DNA of 64,000 nucleotides from Streptomyces capitiformicae (GTDB lineage Bacteria; Actinomycetota; Actinomycetes; Streptomycetales; Streptomycetaceae). Below, piece by piece: positions 26,089 through 35,418 of the stretch (position 1 is its first letter; each line of letters begins with the position of its first letter). The notes below the pieces were generated by a model that saw only the letters and a list, made by a program, of their open reading frames with translations, had not been told where the DNA came from and made no database searches. The DNA is taken from the NCBI RefSeq assembly GCF_002214185.1, contig NZ_CP022161.1:5401486-5465485 (forward strand), given 5' to 3'. The translations under genes were made by a program, and so were the position numbers.

Positions 26089-26740
26089 CCACGATCAGAA
26101 GATCCAGAACAGGGCCGGTGCCGGGGCCGGTATCGGTGCCGGTATCGGTGCCGGGGCCGGTGCCGGGGCCGGCACGCTCGGCGTTGCGGCCCGCCGCCGC
26201 TCCCCGCGCAGGACCGCGCACACAACCCCCGTACGCCCCCGAGTCGAGGTCTCCTTCAACGAGCTCACCGGCACGATGAGTTGGCGCACCCTCGGGCAAC
26301 CGCCGCGCGGAACCCGGCAACAGCACGGCACCGACACGGGCGCCCTCCACGCCCGTACGCCCCCCGAGGCCCCCTGGAGCGCACGCGCTGCCGCCCTCCG
26401 TTCCGCCGGGCCGGCCCCCTCCCGCGCCCCCGCGAAGGGCGCCGCGCCCATCCCGGCGCACCCGGCGGCCGTACGAGCCGCCCTGAGTGCCGATGTCGCG
26501 TCCCTCGATCCGGAAGGCGTGCGACGGCACCTGGCCCGGGTCGGCACCCTCCGCTCCCAGGTCACCGCCGACCTCACCCACGGCACCCGGGTGCCCACGG
26601 CGGTCGCGTCCCGTCTCCGCTCGACGACGGCCACCCCGGCCCACGCCCACGCCCTCACGGCACACCGCGCCACGACCGTGGTCACCCGCCCGCCGACCCT
26701 CACCACGCAGCCGGGGCCGGCCGCGGGTCCACGCCGCTGA
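26078..26740 (+). CDS. Hypothetical Ala/Arg-rich protein coupled to TPR copy 2
   Basis: 220 residues: a start MASDHDQKIQNRAGAG, a Gly-Ala repeat segment (GAGIGAGIGAGAGAGAG), a basic patch RRRSPRRTAHT, EVSFNELTGTMSWRTLG, a predicted helical part (VRAALSADVASLDPEGVRRH) and a Thr/Pro tail ending GPAAGPRR. No family was recognised. The start overlaps the TPR gene by 11 bases, so it is translationally coupled. The stub at 22089 shows that a homologue once followed TPR copy 1. The C-terminal Gly-Pro-Arg-Arg matches the ending of three other proteins in this region. Confidence 0.6.
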   Translation: MASDHDQKIQNRAGAGAGIGAGIGAGAGAGAGTLGVAARRRSPRRTAHTTPVRPRVEVSFNELTGTMSWRTLGQPPRGTRQQHGTDTGALHARTPPEAPWSARAAALRSAGPAPSRAPAKGAAPIPAHPAAVRAALSADVASLDPEGVRRHLARVGTLRSQVTADLTHGTRVPTAVASRLRSTTATPAHAHALTAHRATTVVTRPPTLTTQPGPAAGPRR

Positions 26741-26788
26741 CCGACCCCGGAGACGTACGGACGTCGAAACCGCTCTCCAGCCGACGCC

Positions 26789-27979
<1,191 letters not shown>

Positions 27980-29014
27980 TCAGGACTTCGCGTCGGCTGG
28001 CGCAACCGGCGCAACCGGCGCAACCGCAGACCCCGCCTCCGTCTCCGTCCCCGCTCCCGTCGCCGTTGTCGCTCCCGTGGCCCCCAACTCCCCCAACTCC
28101 TCCAACTCCTCCAACTGTCTCCGAGCCCCCCGTGCCGTCCGCAGCGCGTCCCACGTCAGCAGTGACAGCGCCAGCCACACCAGCGTGAAGCCCGCCCACC
28201 GCTCCGGCGGCATGGCCTCACCGAAGTACAGAACTCCCAGCAGGAACTGGAACACCGGCGCCAGATACTGCAACAACCCCAGCGTCGACAGCGGCACCCG
28301 AATCGCGGCAGCCCCGAAACAGACCAGCGGAATCGCGGTCACCAGGCCGGTCGAGGCGAGGAGCAGCGCGTGCCCGACGCCCTCCCCGCCGAAGGTGGAG
28401 GCACCCCGCGACCCCAGCCACAGCAGATACCCCAGCGCGGGCAGGAACTGGACCGCGGTCTCCGCGGCGAGCGACTCGACACCCCCCAGGTCCACCTTCT
28501 TCTTGACCAGCCCATAGGTGGCGAAGGAGAAGGCGAGGCAGAGGGAGATCCACGGCGGCCGCCCGTACCCGACGGTGAGGACGAGGACGGCCGCGAAGCC
28601 GACGCCGACCGCCGTCCACTGCACGGGGCGCAGCCGCTCCTTCAGGAGCAGGACGCCGATGGCGATCGTGACGAGCGGGTTGATGAAGTACCCGAGCGAG
28701 GCCTCGACGACCTGCTCGTTGTTCACGGCCCAGATGTACACGCCCCAGTTGACGGTGATCACCGCCGCCGCGACCGCGACCAGACCGAGTCTGCGCGGCT
28801 GCCGCAGCAGCTCGCCGGCCCAGGACCAACGCCTGAGAATCAGCAGCGCGACGCCGACGAAGCCGAGGGACCACACCATCCGATGGGCGAGGATCTCCAC
28901 CGACCCGGCGGGCTGGAGCAGCGGCCAGAAGAGCGGGACGAGTCCCCACATCCCGTACGCCGCGAAGCCGTTCAGCAGGCCTATCCGGTGTTCGCTCCTC
29001 GACTCCGCCGCCAC
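27980..29014 (-). CDS. rarD: RarD/EamA-type ten-helix permease
   Basis: About 344 residues with roughly ten hydrophobic helices and RarD signatures: GFAAYGMWGLVPLFWPLL, EILAHRMVWSL, NWGVYIWAVN, LGYFINPL and VPLSTLGLLQYLAPVFQFL. RarD proteins are EamA-superfamily exporters of uncertain substrate, first linked to chloramphenicol sensitivity. GTG 29014 is preferred because AAGGAGGAGGGGGCC precedes it; the longer frame from 29119 would start inside the hairpin at 29084-29131. The C-terminal tail is a Glu-rich and Ala-Pro-Val low-complexity stretch with 9-bp DNA repeats. Confidence 0.85.
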   Translation of the reverse strand: MAAESRSEHRIGLLNGFAAYGMWGLVPLFWPLLQPAGSVEILAHRMVWSLGFVGVALLILRRWSWAGELLRQPRRLGLVAVAAAVITVNWGVYIWAVNNEQVVEASLGYFINPLVTIAIGVLLLKERLRPVQWTAVGVGFAAVLVLTVGYGRPPWISLCLAFSFATYGLVKKKVDLGGVESLAAETAVQFLPALGYLLWLGSRGASTFGGEGVGHALLLASTGLVTAIPLVCFGAAAIRVPLSTLGLLQYLAPVFQFLLGVLYFGEAMPPERWAGFTLVWLALSLLTWDALRTARGARRQLEELEELGELGATGATTATGAGTETEAGSAVAPVAPVAPADAKS

Positions 29015-29083
29015 GGCCCCCTCCTCCTTCGCCCCCGGCGCCGCGCCTCGCGACCCCAAACCCCACGAAGGTAACGCCGAAAG

Positions 29084-29131
29084 CCCCCGGCTGTCATACC
29101 CGTATCGCGATACGGTCATGACAGCCGGGGG
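29084..29131. terminator. 48-bp near-perfect inverted repeat between qorB-like and rarD
   Basis: CCCCCGGCTGTCAT at 29084-29097 pairs with ATGACAGCCGGGGG at 29118-29131. Between them lies the perfect 16-bp palindrome CCGTATCGCGATACGG (29100-29115). Only two of the 24 symmetric positions fail to pair. It lies 77 bases after the stop of the upstream minus-strand gene and 70 bases before rarD. It is most simply a terminator, but the palindromic core could also be an operator for rarD. Confidence 0.55.
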
Positions 29132-29207
29132 TCGGCACCCCGAGGGGGAGTTCGGGGTCTGTCACCGGGGCACGGGGCCCCGGCGGCTCAGGTGTCGAGA
29201 AGTGGCC

Positions 29208-30062
29208 TCAGGCCTTCAGTGCCGCCGCGATCGAGTCCGCGATCGGCGTGGTCGGGCGGCCGATCAGGCGGTTCAGGTCGCCGCTGGAGACGACCAGCTC
29301 GCCCTTCTCGACGGACGCGTCCACGCCCGCCAGGATCTGGGCGAGCCCCTCGGGCAGCCCGGCGCCGGTCAGGATGCCGGCGAAGGCCTCGACGGTGACG
29401 GCGTTGTTCGCGATCTCCTTGCCGGTCTGCTTGCCGATCTCGGCCGCGTACTCGGCGAAGCTCCAGGCGACGTCGCCACCGAGCTCGTACGTCTTGTTCT
29501 CGTGGCCCTCACCGGTCAGTACGGCGACCGCGGCGGCCGCGTAGTCCGCGCGGCTCGCGGAGGAGACCCGGCCCTCACCGGCGGCGTGGGTGACGGCGTT
29601 GTACTGCAGCACCGGCGCGAGGTTCTCGGTGTAGTTCTCGTTGTACCAGCCGTTGCGCAGCAGCACGTACGGCAGACCGGAGGCGAGCAGCGACTCCTCG
29701 GTGCCGCGGTGGTCGTCCGCCAGCGCGGCGGTCAGGGTGCCAGGCGCGCTGGTGTACGCGAGGAGCGCGGCACCGGCGGCCTTGGCGGCGTTGATGACGA
29801 CCTTGTGCTGGCCGACGCGGTCGTTGCCGACCTCGCTGCCGGAGATGAGCAGCACCTTGTCACCGGCGGAGACGACGCCGTCGAAGGTCTCGGGGCTGTT
29901 GTAGTCGGCGACGGCGATCTTCACGCCGCGCGCCGCGAAGCCGGCGGCCTTCTCCTCGCTGCGGACGACGGCGACGATCTGCTCGGCCGGGACCTTCTCC
30001 AGCAGCCCCTCGACGACGAACTTGCCGAGGTGTCCGGTGGCTCCGGTGACGACGATGCTCAT
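29208..30062 (-). CDS. NmrA-like NAD(P)H:quinone oxidoreductase (QorB-like)
   Basis: 284 residues. The N-terminal Rossmann motif is IVVTGATGHLGKFV, followed by KVLLISGSEVGNDRVGQHK and YNENYTENLAPVL, the hallmarks of the QorB/YtfG branch of atypical short-chain dehydrogenases, which reduce quinones with NADPH. GGAGGAG lies eight bases before the ATG at 30062. It is divergent from an HxlR regulator with an inverted repeat between them, the usual arrangement for redox- or quinone-responsive control. Confidence 0.85.
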   Translation of the reverse strand: MSIVVTGATGHLGKFVVEGLLEKVPAEQIVAVVRSEEKAAGFAARGVKIAVADYNSPETFDGVVSAGDKVLLISGSEVGNDRVGQHKVVINAAKAAGAALLAYTSAPGTLTAALADDHRGTEESLLASGLPYVLLRNGWYNENYTENLAPVLQYNAVTHAAGEGRVSSASRADYAAAAVAVLTGEGHENKTYELGGDVAWSFAEYAAEIGKQTGKEIANNAVTVEAFAGILTGAGLPEGLAQILAGVDASVEKGELVVSSGDLNRLIGRPTTPIADSIAAALKA

Positions 30063-30125
30063 GCTGAAAACTCCTCCAGGGGGCGGGTGCGTCACTAACC
30101 CTAGGGAAGGCGCTAACTCTTCGAA

Positions 30126-30150
30126 AGTACCCACTTTGAAGTAAGGTACT
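30126..30150. promoter_or_regulatory. Inverted repeat, candidate HxlR operator
   Basis: AGTACC (30126-30131) and GGTACT (30145-30150) are inverted around a 13-base AT-richer spacer, in the 91-base divergent gap between qorB-like and hxlR-like genes. Size and placement fit a dimeric winged-helix operator covering both promoters. It ends three bases before the hxlR ATG, so binding would block that gene directly. Confidence 0.5.
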
Positions 30151-30153
30151 GGC

Positions 30154-30618
30154 ATGGCCGTAAGCAAGCAGTCGACTCAGCCCGCGACCAGGCCCCAGCC
30201 CGTGAGCAAGTACGAGACGGACCCCGTCGAGGGCATGTGCCCCTACCGCCTGGTCCTGGAGCACGTCACCAGCCGCTGGGGCGTCCTCGTACTGATCGAG
30301 CTGCTGGAGCGCTCGTACCGCTTCAGCGAGCTGCGCCGGACCATCGGGGGCGTCAGCGAGAAGATGCTCACCCAGACCCTGCAGACCCTGGAGCGCGACG
30401 GCCTCGTCCACCGCGACGCCAAGCCCGTCATCCCGCCCCGCGTCGACTACTCCCTCACCGCCCTCGGCCGCGAGGCAGCCGAGCAGGTGCGCACGCTGGC
30501 GGCCTGGACCCAGGTCCGCATGGACGACGTACAGCAGGCGCGCGAGGCGTACGACGAGCAGCGACGCCGTCAGGCGGACGAGCAGCGGCGTCAGTCGTAC
30601 GACGCGGCCCGGGCCTGA
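30154..30618 (+). CDS. HxlR-family transcriptional regulator
   Basis: 154 residues. The HxlR winged helix is complete: MCPYRLVLEHVTSRWGVLVL, FSELRRTIGGVSEKMLTQTL and LERDGLVHRDAKPVIPPRVD, with the family Cys in GMCPYR that senses quinones or electrophiles in several members. The C-terminal 35 residues are Arg/Gln-rich and repetitive. It is divergent from the QorB-like gene and very likely represses it and itself through the 30126-30150 site. Confidence 0.85.
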   Translation: MAVSKQSTQPATRPQPVSKYETDPVEGMCPYRLVLEHVTSRWGVLVLIELLERSYRFSELRRTIGGVSEKMLTQTLQTLERDGLVHRDAKPVIPPRVDYSLTALGREAAEQVRTLAAWTQVRMDDVQQAREAYDEQRRRQADEQRRQSYDAARA

Positions 30619-30676
30619 CCGCGGCCCGGGCGGCGCCAGTCGTACGACGCGGCCCGGGCCTGACCGCGACCCGGGC
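30592..30676. repeat. 40-bp direct repeat at the hxlR 3' end
   Basis: The sequence CAGTCGTACGACGCGGCCCG and onwards, 40 bases with one mismatch, occurs at 30592-30631 (covering the last hxlR codons and stop) and again at 30637-30676. It is a local duplication that leaves a second copy of the gene end in the gap before korB. Confidence 0.75.
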
Positions 30677-30706
30677 CTCAGTGCACGCAGGGCACACGCA
30701 GACAGC

Positions 30707-31795
30707 TCAGCCGACAACCGTCCAGGTGTCCCCACCCGCCAGCAACGCCGACAGGTCACCCTTGCCGAACTGCTCGATGGCCGTGTCGAGCTGGTCGGCC
30801 ATCTGGGTGTCGTAGACGAGCCGTTCGACGGACCGGAAGACCCCGATCGGCGTGTGGTGCAGCGTGTCCGGGTCGGCCAGCCGGGAGAGCGCGAAGGCGG
30901 TGGTCGGGGACGGGGAGTGCGCGTCGTGCACGAGCACCCGCGCCTCGTTCTCCGCCGTCACGGTGACGACCTTCAGATCACCGGTCAGCTCGTCCCGTAC
31001 GACCCCCCGCGCCCCGTCGGCCCCGAACCGGATCGGCTTGCCGTGCTCCAGCCGGATCACGGCCTCCTCGGCCTGCTGCCGGTCCTTGAGGACCTCGAAG
31101 GCGCCGTCGTTGAAGATGTTGCAGTTCTGGTAGATCTCGATGAGCGCCGTGCCCGGGTGTGCGGCGGCCTGCCGGAGCACCTCGGTCAGATGCTTCCGGT
31201 CGGAGTCGACGGTCCGGGCGACGAAGGACGCCTCCGCCCCGATGGCCAGCGACACCGGGTTGAAGGGCGCGTCCAGCGACCCCATCGGCGTCGACTTGGT
31301 GATCTTCCCGACCTCCGACGTCGGGCTGTACTGGCCCTTGGTGAGCCCGTAGATCCGGTTGTTGAAGAGGAGGATCTTCAGGTTGACGTTGCGCCGCAGC
31401 GCGTGGATCAGGTGGTTGCCGCCGATGGAGAGCGCGTCCCCGTCACCGGTGACGACCCAGACCGACAGATCCCGCCGCGACGTCGCGAGCCCCGTGGCGA
31501 TGGCCGGCGCCCGCCCATGGATCGAATGCATCCCGTACGTGTCCATGTAGTACGGGAAGCGGGACGAGCAGCCGATGCCCGAGACGAAGACGATGTTCTC
31601 CTTGGCCAGGCCGAGTTCGGGCATGAAGCCCTGGACGGCCGCCAGGATCGCGTAGTCACCGCAGCCGGGGCACCAGCGCACTTCCTGATCGGACTTGAAG
31701 TCCTTCATGGACTGCCTGGCTTCGGCCTTGGGCACCAGGGAAAGCGCCTCGATCGCGCCGCCCGTATCCGTGCCTTCCATGGACGTCTCAGCCAT
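30707..31795 (-). CDS. korB: 2-oxoacid:ferredoxin oxidoreductase beta subunit
   Basis: 362 residues. The N-terminal WCPGCGDYAILAAVQ supplies cluster- and ThDP-binding residues. WVVTGDGDALSIGGNHLIHA is the ThDP/Mg motif (GDG with N), and NNRIYGLTKGQYSPTS is the conserved beta-subunit segment. With KorA it oxidatively decarboxylates 2-oxoglutarate (or a related 2-oxoacid) to the acyl-CoA using ferredoxin, as the mycobacterial KorAB does. Its start overlaps the korA stop by eight bases. Confidence 0.9.
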   Translation of the reverse strand: MAETSMEGTDTGGAIEALSLVPKAEARQSMKDFKSDQEVRWCPGCGDYAILAAVQGFMPELGLAKENIVFVSGIGCSSRFPYYMDTYGMHSIHGRAPAIATGLATSRRDLSVWVVTGDGDALSIGGNHLIHALRRNVNLKILLFNNRIYGLTKGQYSPTSEVGKITKSTPMGSLDAPFNPVSLAIGAEASFVARTVDSDRKHLTEVLRQAAAHPGTALIEIYQNCNIFNDGAFEVLKDRQQAEEAVIRLEHGKPIRFGADGARGVVRDELTGDLKVVTVTAENEARVLVHDAHSPSPTTAFALSRLADPDTLHHTPIGVFRSVERLVYDTQMADQLDTAIEQFGKGDLSALLAGGDTWTVVG

Positions 31796-33725
31796 CGATG
31801 GCCTCCTTGAGCGCTGTGGCGAGCTGCTCCGCCTTGAACGGCATGCCGTTCACCTGGTTGTAGGAGTGCGCGTCGACCAGGTACTTCGCCCGGACGAGCG
31901 TGGCGAGCTGCCCGAGGTTCATCTCCGGGATCACCACCTTCTCGTAACGCTTCAACACGGTGCCGAGATTCCGCGGGAAGGGGTTGAGATGCCGCAGATG
32001 GGCCTGCGCGATGGACTCCCCGGCCGTACGCAGCCGCCGTACGGCAGCGGTGATGGGCCCGTACGTCGACCCCCACCCCAGAACCAGCGTCCGCGCCCCG
32101 TCCGGGTCGTCGACCTCCACATCGGGTACATCGATCCCGTCGATCTTCGCCTGCCGCGTCCGCACCATGAAGTCGTGGTTGGCCGGGTCGTACGAGATGT
32201 TGCCCGTGCCGTCCTGCTTCTCGATGCCGCCGATCCGGTGCTCAAGACCCGGCGTGCCCGGGATCGCCCAGGGCCGGGCGAGGGTCTGCGGGTCGCGCTT
32301 GTACGGCCAGAAGACCTCGCTGCCGTCGTCGAGCGTATGGTTCGGCCCCTGGGCGAACTGCACGGTCAGATCCGGCAGTTCATCGACCTCGGGGATCCGC
32401 CAGGGCTCGGACCCGTTGGCCAGATAACCGTCGGAGAGCAGGAAGACGGGCGTCCGGTAGGTGAGGGCGATCCGCGCCGCTTCCAGGGCCGCATCGAAAC
32501 AGTCGGCCGGCGTACGGGGCGCCACCACCGGAACCGGTGCCTCCCCGTTCCGCCCGAACATGGCCTGGAGCAGATCCGCCTGCTCGGTCTTGGTGGGCAG
32601 CCCCGTGGACGGTCCACCACGCTGAATGTCGATCACGAGCAGCGGAAGCTCGAGCGAGACCGCGAGCCCGATGGTCTCGGACTTGAGCGCCACACCCGGG
32701 CCACTCGTGGTCGTCACCGCCAGGGAACCCCCGAAGGCGGCCCCCAGCGCGGCCCCGATGCCGGCGATCTCGTCCTCGGCCTGGAAGGTCCGCACACCGA
32801 AGTTCTTGTGCTTGCTCAGCTCGTGCAGGATGTCCGAGGCCGGGGTGATCGGATAGGACCCCAGGTAGAGCGGCAGATCCGCCTGCCGGGAGGCGGCGAT
32901 CAGCCCGTAGGAAAGCGCCAGATTCCCGGAGATGTTCCGGTACGTACCGACGGGAAAGGCGGTAGAGGCCGGCGCGACCTCATAACTGACGGCGAAATCC
33001 TCGGTCGTCTCCCCGAAATTCCACCCGGCACGGAAGGCCGCGATATTGGCCGCGGCGATATCCGGCTTCTTGGCGAACTTGCCCTTCAGGAACTTCTCGG
33101 TGCCCTCGGTCGGCCGGTGGTACATCCAGGACAAGAGGCCGAGCGCGAACATGTTCTTGCTGCGCTCGGCCTCCTTACGGGTGAGGTCGAATTCTTTCAG
33201 GGCCTCGACCGTGAGAGTGGTCAGCGGCACCGGATGAACGCTGAACCCGTCCAGCGACCCGTCATCCAGCGGGCTGGTCGCGTACCCGACCTTCTGCATC
33301 GCCCGTTTGGTGAACTCGTCCGTGTTGACGATGATCTCCGCGCCGCGCGGAACGTCGCCGATGTTGGCCTTCAGCGCGGCCGGGTTCATGGCGACCAGCA
33401 CGTTCGGCGCGTCACCCGGAGTGAGGATGTCGTGGTCGGCGAAGTGCAGCTGGAAGCTGGACACACCCGGGAGCGTGCCGGCGGGGGCGCGGATCTCGGC
33501 GGGGAAGTTCGGCAGGGTCGACAGATCGTTCCCGAAGGACGCCGTTTCGGAGGTGAAACGGTCACCGGTGAGCTGCATACCGTCACCGGAGTCGCCCGCG
33601 AACCGAATGATCACCCGATCGAGTCGACGGACATCCTTCGTACCCGCCGGTTTGCGCTGTTCCCTCAGTTCTCCCAGAACGGCTTCGTCGGCCTGCTCCG
33701 CTGGGCTGCTGACCTGGCTGGTCAC
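31788..33725 (-). CDS. korA: 2-oxoacid:ferredoxin oxidoreductase alpha (gamma-alpha fused) subunit
   Basis: 645 residues. The N-terminal gamma domain (RVIIRFAGDSGDGMQLTGDR) is followed by the alpha pyrimidine-binding domain (GSYPITPASDILHELSKHKN, TTTSGPGVALKSETIGLAVS, LLVIDIQRGGPSTGLPTK) and a C-terminal transketolase-like domain. GTG 33725 is chosen because GGGAGG lies nine bases upstream; the frame is open to 34043 but that leader is Arg/Ser/Pro-rich and unsupported. Operon with korB. Confidence 0.9.
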   Translation of the reverse strand: MTSQVSSPAEQADEAVLGELREQRKPAGTKDVRRLDRVIIRFAGDSGDGMQLTGDRFTSETASFGNDLSTLPNFPAEIRAPAGTLPGVSSFQLHFADHDILTPGDAPNVLVAMNPAALKANIGDVPRGAEIIVNTDEFTKRAMQKVGYATSPLDDGSLDGFSVHPVPLTTLTVEALKEFDLTRKEAERSKNMFALGLLSWMYHRPTEGTEKFLKGKFAKKPDIAAANIAAFRAGWNFGETTEDFAVSYEVAPASTAFPVGTYRNISGNLALSYGLIAASRQADLPLYLGSYPITPASDILHELSKHKNFGVRTFQAEDEIAGIGAALGAAFGGSLAVTTTSGPGVALKSETIGLAVSLELPLLVIDIQRGGPSTGLPTKTEQADLLQAMFGRNGEAPVPVVAPRTPADCFDAALEAARIALTYRTPVFLLSDGYLANGSEPWRIPEVDELPDLTVQFAQGPNHTLDDGSEVFWPYKRDPQTLARPWAIPGTPGLEHRIGGIEKQDGTGNISYDPANHDFMVRTRQAKIDGIDVPDVEVDDPDGARTLVLGWGSTYGPITAAVRRLRTAGESIAQAHLRHLNPFPRNLGTVLKRYEKVVIPEMNLGQLATLVRAKYLVDAHSYNQVNGMPFKAEQLATALKEAIDG

Positions 33726-34055
33726 TGAACTGGACCTCCCTTGAGGCGGCTGTCCGGGAACGGCCGTCCCGCCGGCCTTCCCAAGACCAACCCTACGTCG
33801 GCGAGGCCGGCCTTCCCTGGCCCTTTCGCCTGATGGACCATGTTTTGAGACTGCCGGACGCCCTGACTTGTCATGCTTTACGCCCCCTGGGACTGCTCCT
33901 GAAGACGCTCCCCGCTGATTGTCGGTTCTGGGGCTGGACGAATGCGTGATTGTCGGTGGAGAGACTGGGTGAATGCCTGGTGTTTCGGTAAGGGAAGCGC
34001 CGGCCCTGCCAACCCCACTGGGTGTGAGCCCGCTATCTGACACTCTGTCAGAGGA
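33726..34055. other. Intergenic region upstream of korAB
   Basis: 330 bases without a supported gene. It should contain the korAB promoter. A small hairpin, TCTGACA-CTC-TGTCAGA (34036-34052), lies four bases past the response-regulator stop at 34056 and is a candidate terminator for that minus-strand gene. Nothing else was recognised. Confidence 0.5.
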
Positions 34056-34727
34056 TCATGAGTTGAGATAGGTGAGGACTGCCAGAACACGCCGGTGGTC
34101 GCCGTCGCTCGGGGACAGCCCGAGCTTCAGAAAGATATTGCTGACGTGCTTTTCCACGGCCCCGTCGCTCACGACCAGCTGCCGCGCGATCGCCGAGTTG
34201 GTCCGCCCCTCCGCCATCAGCCCCAGCACCTCGCGCTCCCGAGGGGTGAGCCCCGCGAGCACGTCCTGCTTCCGGCTCCGTCCGAGGAGCTGCGCGACCA
34301 CCTCGGGGTCCAGCGCGGTACCCCCGCGGGCCACCCGCACCACCGCGTCCACGAACTCACGCACCTCGGCGACCCGGTCCTTCAACAAATACCCGACGCC
34401 GTGACTCGACCCGGCGAGCAGCTCGGTGGCGTACCGCTCCTCCACATACTGCGACAGCACGAGCACCCCTAGCTCCGGATGCTGCTTACGCAGCTGCACG
34501 GCGGCCCGCACGCCTTCATCCGTGTGCGTCGGCGGCATCCGCACATCGGCCACGACGACATCCGGCAGATCCCCCTGCGCGGCGAACTCCGTGATCGTCT
34601 TGATCAGCGCGACCCCGTCGCCCACCCCCGCGACGACCTCGTGCCCCCGGTCGGTCAACAGTCGCGTCAACCCTTCTCGCAGCAGCACCGAATCCTCGGC
34701 GATGACCACCCGCACCCTGTCCTCCAC
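34056..34727 (-). CDS. NarL/LuxR-type response regulator
   Basis: 223 residues. The receiver domain has the acidic pair AEDS, the phospho-acceptor Asp in VVVADVRMPP, VLVLSQYVEE and the conserved Lys in YLLKDRV. The C-terminal LuxR-type HTH is LTPREREVLGLMAEGRTNSA to EKHVSNIFLKLGL. It is a transcription factor activated by a histidine kinase, most likely one or both of the kinases at 35419 and 37127. The GTG at 34727 follows GGGGGGACGGGAC. Confidence 0.88.
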   Translation of the reverse strand: MEDRVRVVIAEDSVLLREGLTRLLTDRGHEVVAGVGDGVALIKTITEFAAQGDLPDVVVADVRMPPTHTDEGVRAAVQLRKQHPELGVLVLSQYVEERYATELLAGSSHGVGYLLKDRVAEVREFVDAVVRVARGGTALDPEVVAQLLGRSRKQDVLAGLTPREREVLGLMAEGRTNSAIARQLVVSDGAVEKHVSNIFLKLGLSPSDGDHRRVLAVLTYLNS

Positions 34728-35418
34728 GTCCCGTCCCCCCACAGCACCACACCCAAGCCGCCGACCACCCTGGCCCGACCCGCACAACAGCCCCAGCATT
34801 CCAGCAACCGAACGCCGGGGCGGTCCGCCAACGCGATTCCGGGGGGAATGAGCTACGAAGAGCGGGGGAGTGGCTGGTTGTCGCCGGTGTGGGCTGGTTG
34901 CGCGGCGAGGGGCGGCCGGGGTGGGGGTGAGGGAGGTCGAGGATCGGGGGGAACCCAAGGGGCGGGGCCAAGGTGCGCGCGTCCGGGGCCGCAGCGCATA
35001 CGAGCTCTGCGGGGTTCCGGAGGGCCGCAGCGCATACGAGCTCTGCGGGGTTCCGGAGGGCCGCAGCGCGGGCAAACTTTGCAGAGGCCGCAGAGCATGC
35101 AGACTTTGCGGGCGTCCGGGGGCGCAGCGCCCCTGGCGGAGTCCGGGGCGGAGCCCCGTGTCGTTGGGGGTCGAAGGGGCGGCAGCCCCTGGGGATGGGA
35201 CGTGGATGGGACGTGGATGGGACGGGTAGGGGCGGCGGGGGCGCCAAACCCTGCCCGCACCCGAACGACGGCCGGACAACCCGAGGCGCGCCCAGAGCCT
35301 GAACCCTGGACGCGCCCGCCGCAACAACCGGCCCCATCCGCGATCCACCCGCCGGCGCACCCCTCATCCCGGCCCTCAACCGACCCGGCCGGCCCTCATC
35401 CCGCCCGCAGCGGAGCCC
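34728..35418. other. Repeat-rich intergenic region between response regulator and kinase genes
   Basis: 691 bases with no supported gene; open frames here are products of repeats and high GC. It holds 36-bp tandem repeats (34987-35070), an 11-bp unit GGATGGGACGT three times (35193-35225), and GC-rich CGGAGCCCCG and GGGCGGCAGCCCC hairpin elements. The response-regulator promoter must lie near 34730-34850. Confidence 0.55.
34987..35070. repeat. 36-bp tandem repeats
   Basis: The unit GGCCGCAGCGCATACGAGCT and onwards (36 bases) is present at 34987-35022 and 35023-35058 without mismatch, with a third partial copy to 35070 and degraded half-units (GGCCGCAGAGCAT) after it. It is non-coding. Confidence 0.8.

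Noticed and set aside
33726..34043. Upstream extension of KorA
   Set aside because: Low-complexity leader without family similarity; GTG 33725 has a good ribosome site and gives family length.
34987..35070. CRISPR-like repeats
   Set aside because: Tandem units without unique spacers and no cas genes in the window.
34870..35302. Plus-strand reading frames through the repeat region between regulator and kinase genes
   Set aside because: They consist of translated tandem repeats, have no ribosome sites and no recognisable domain.
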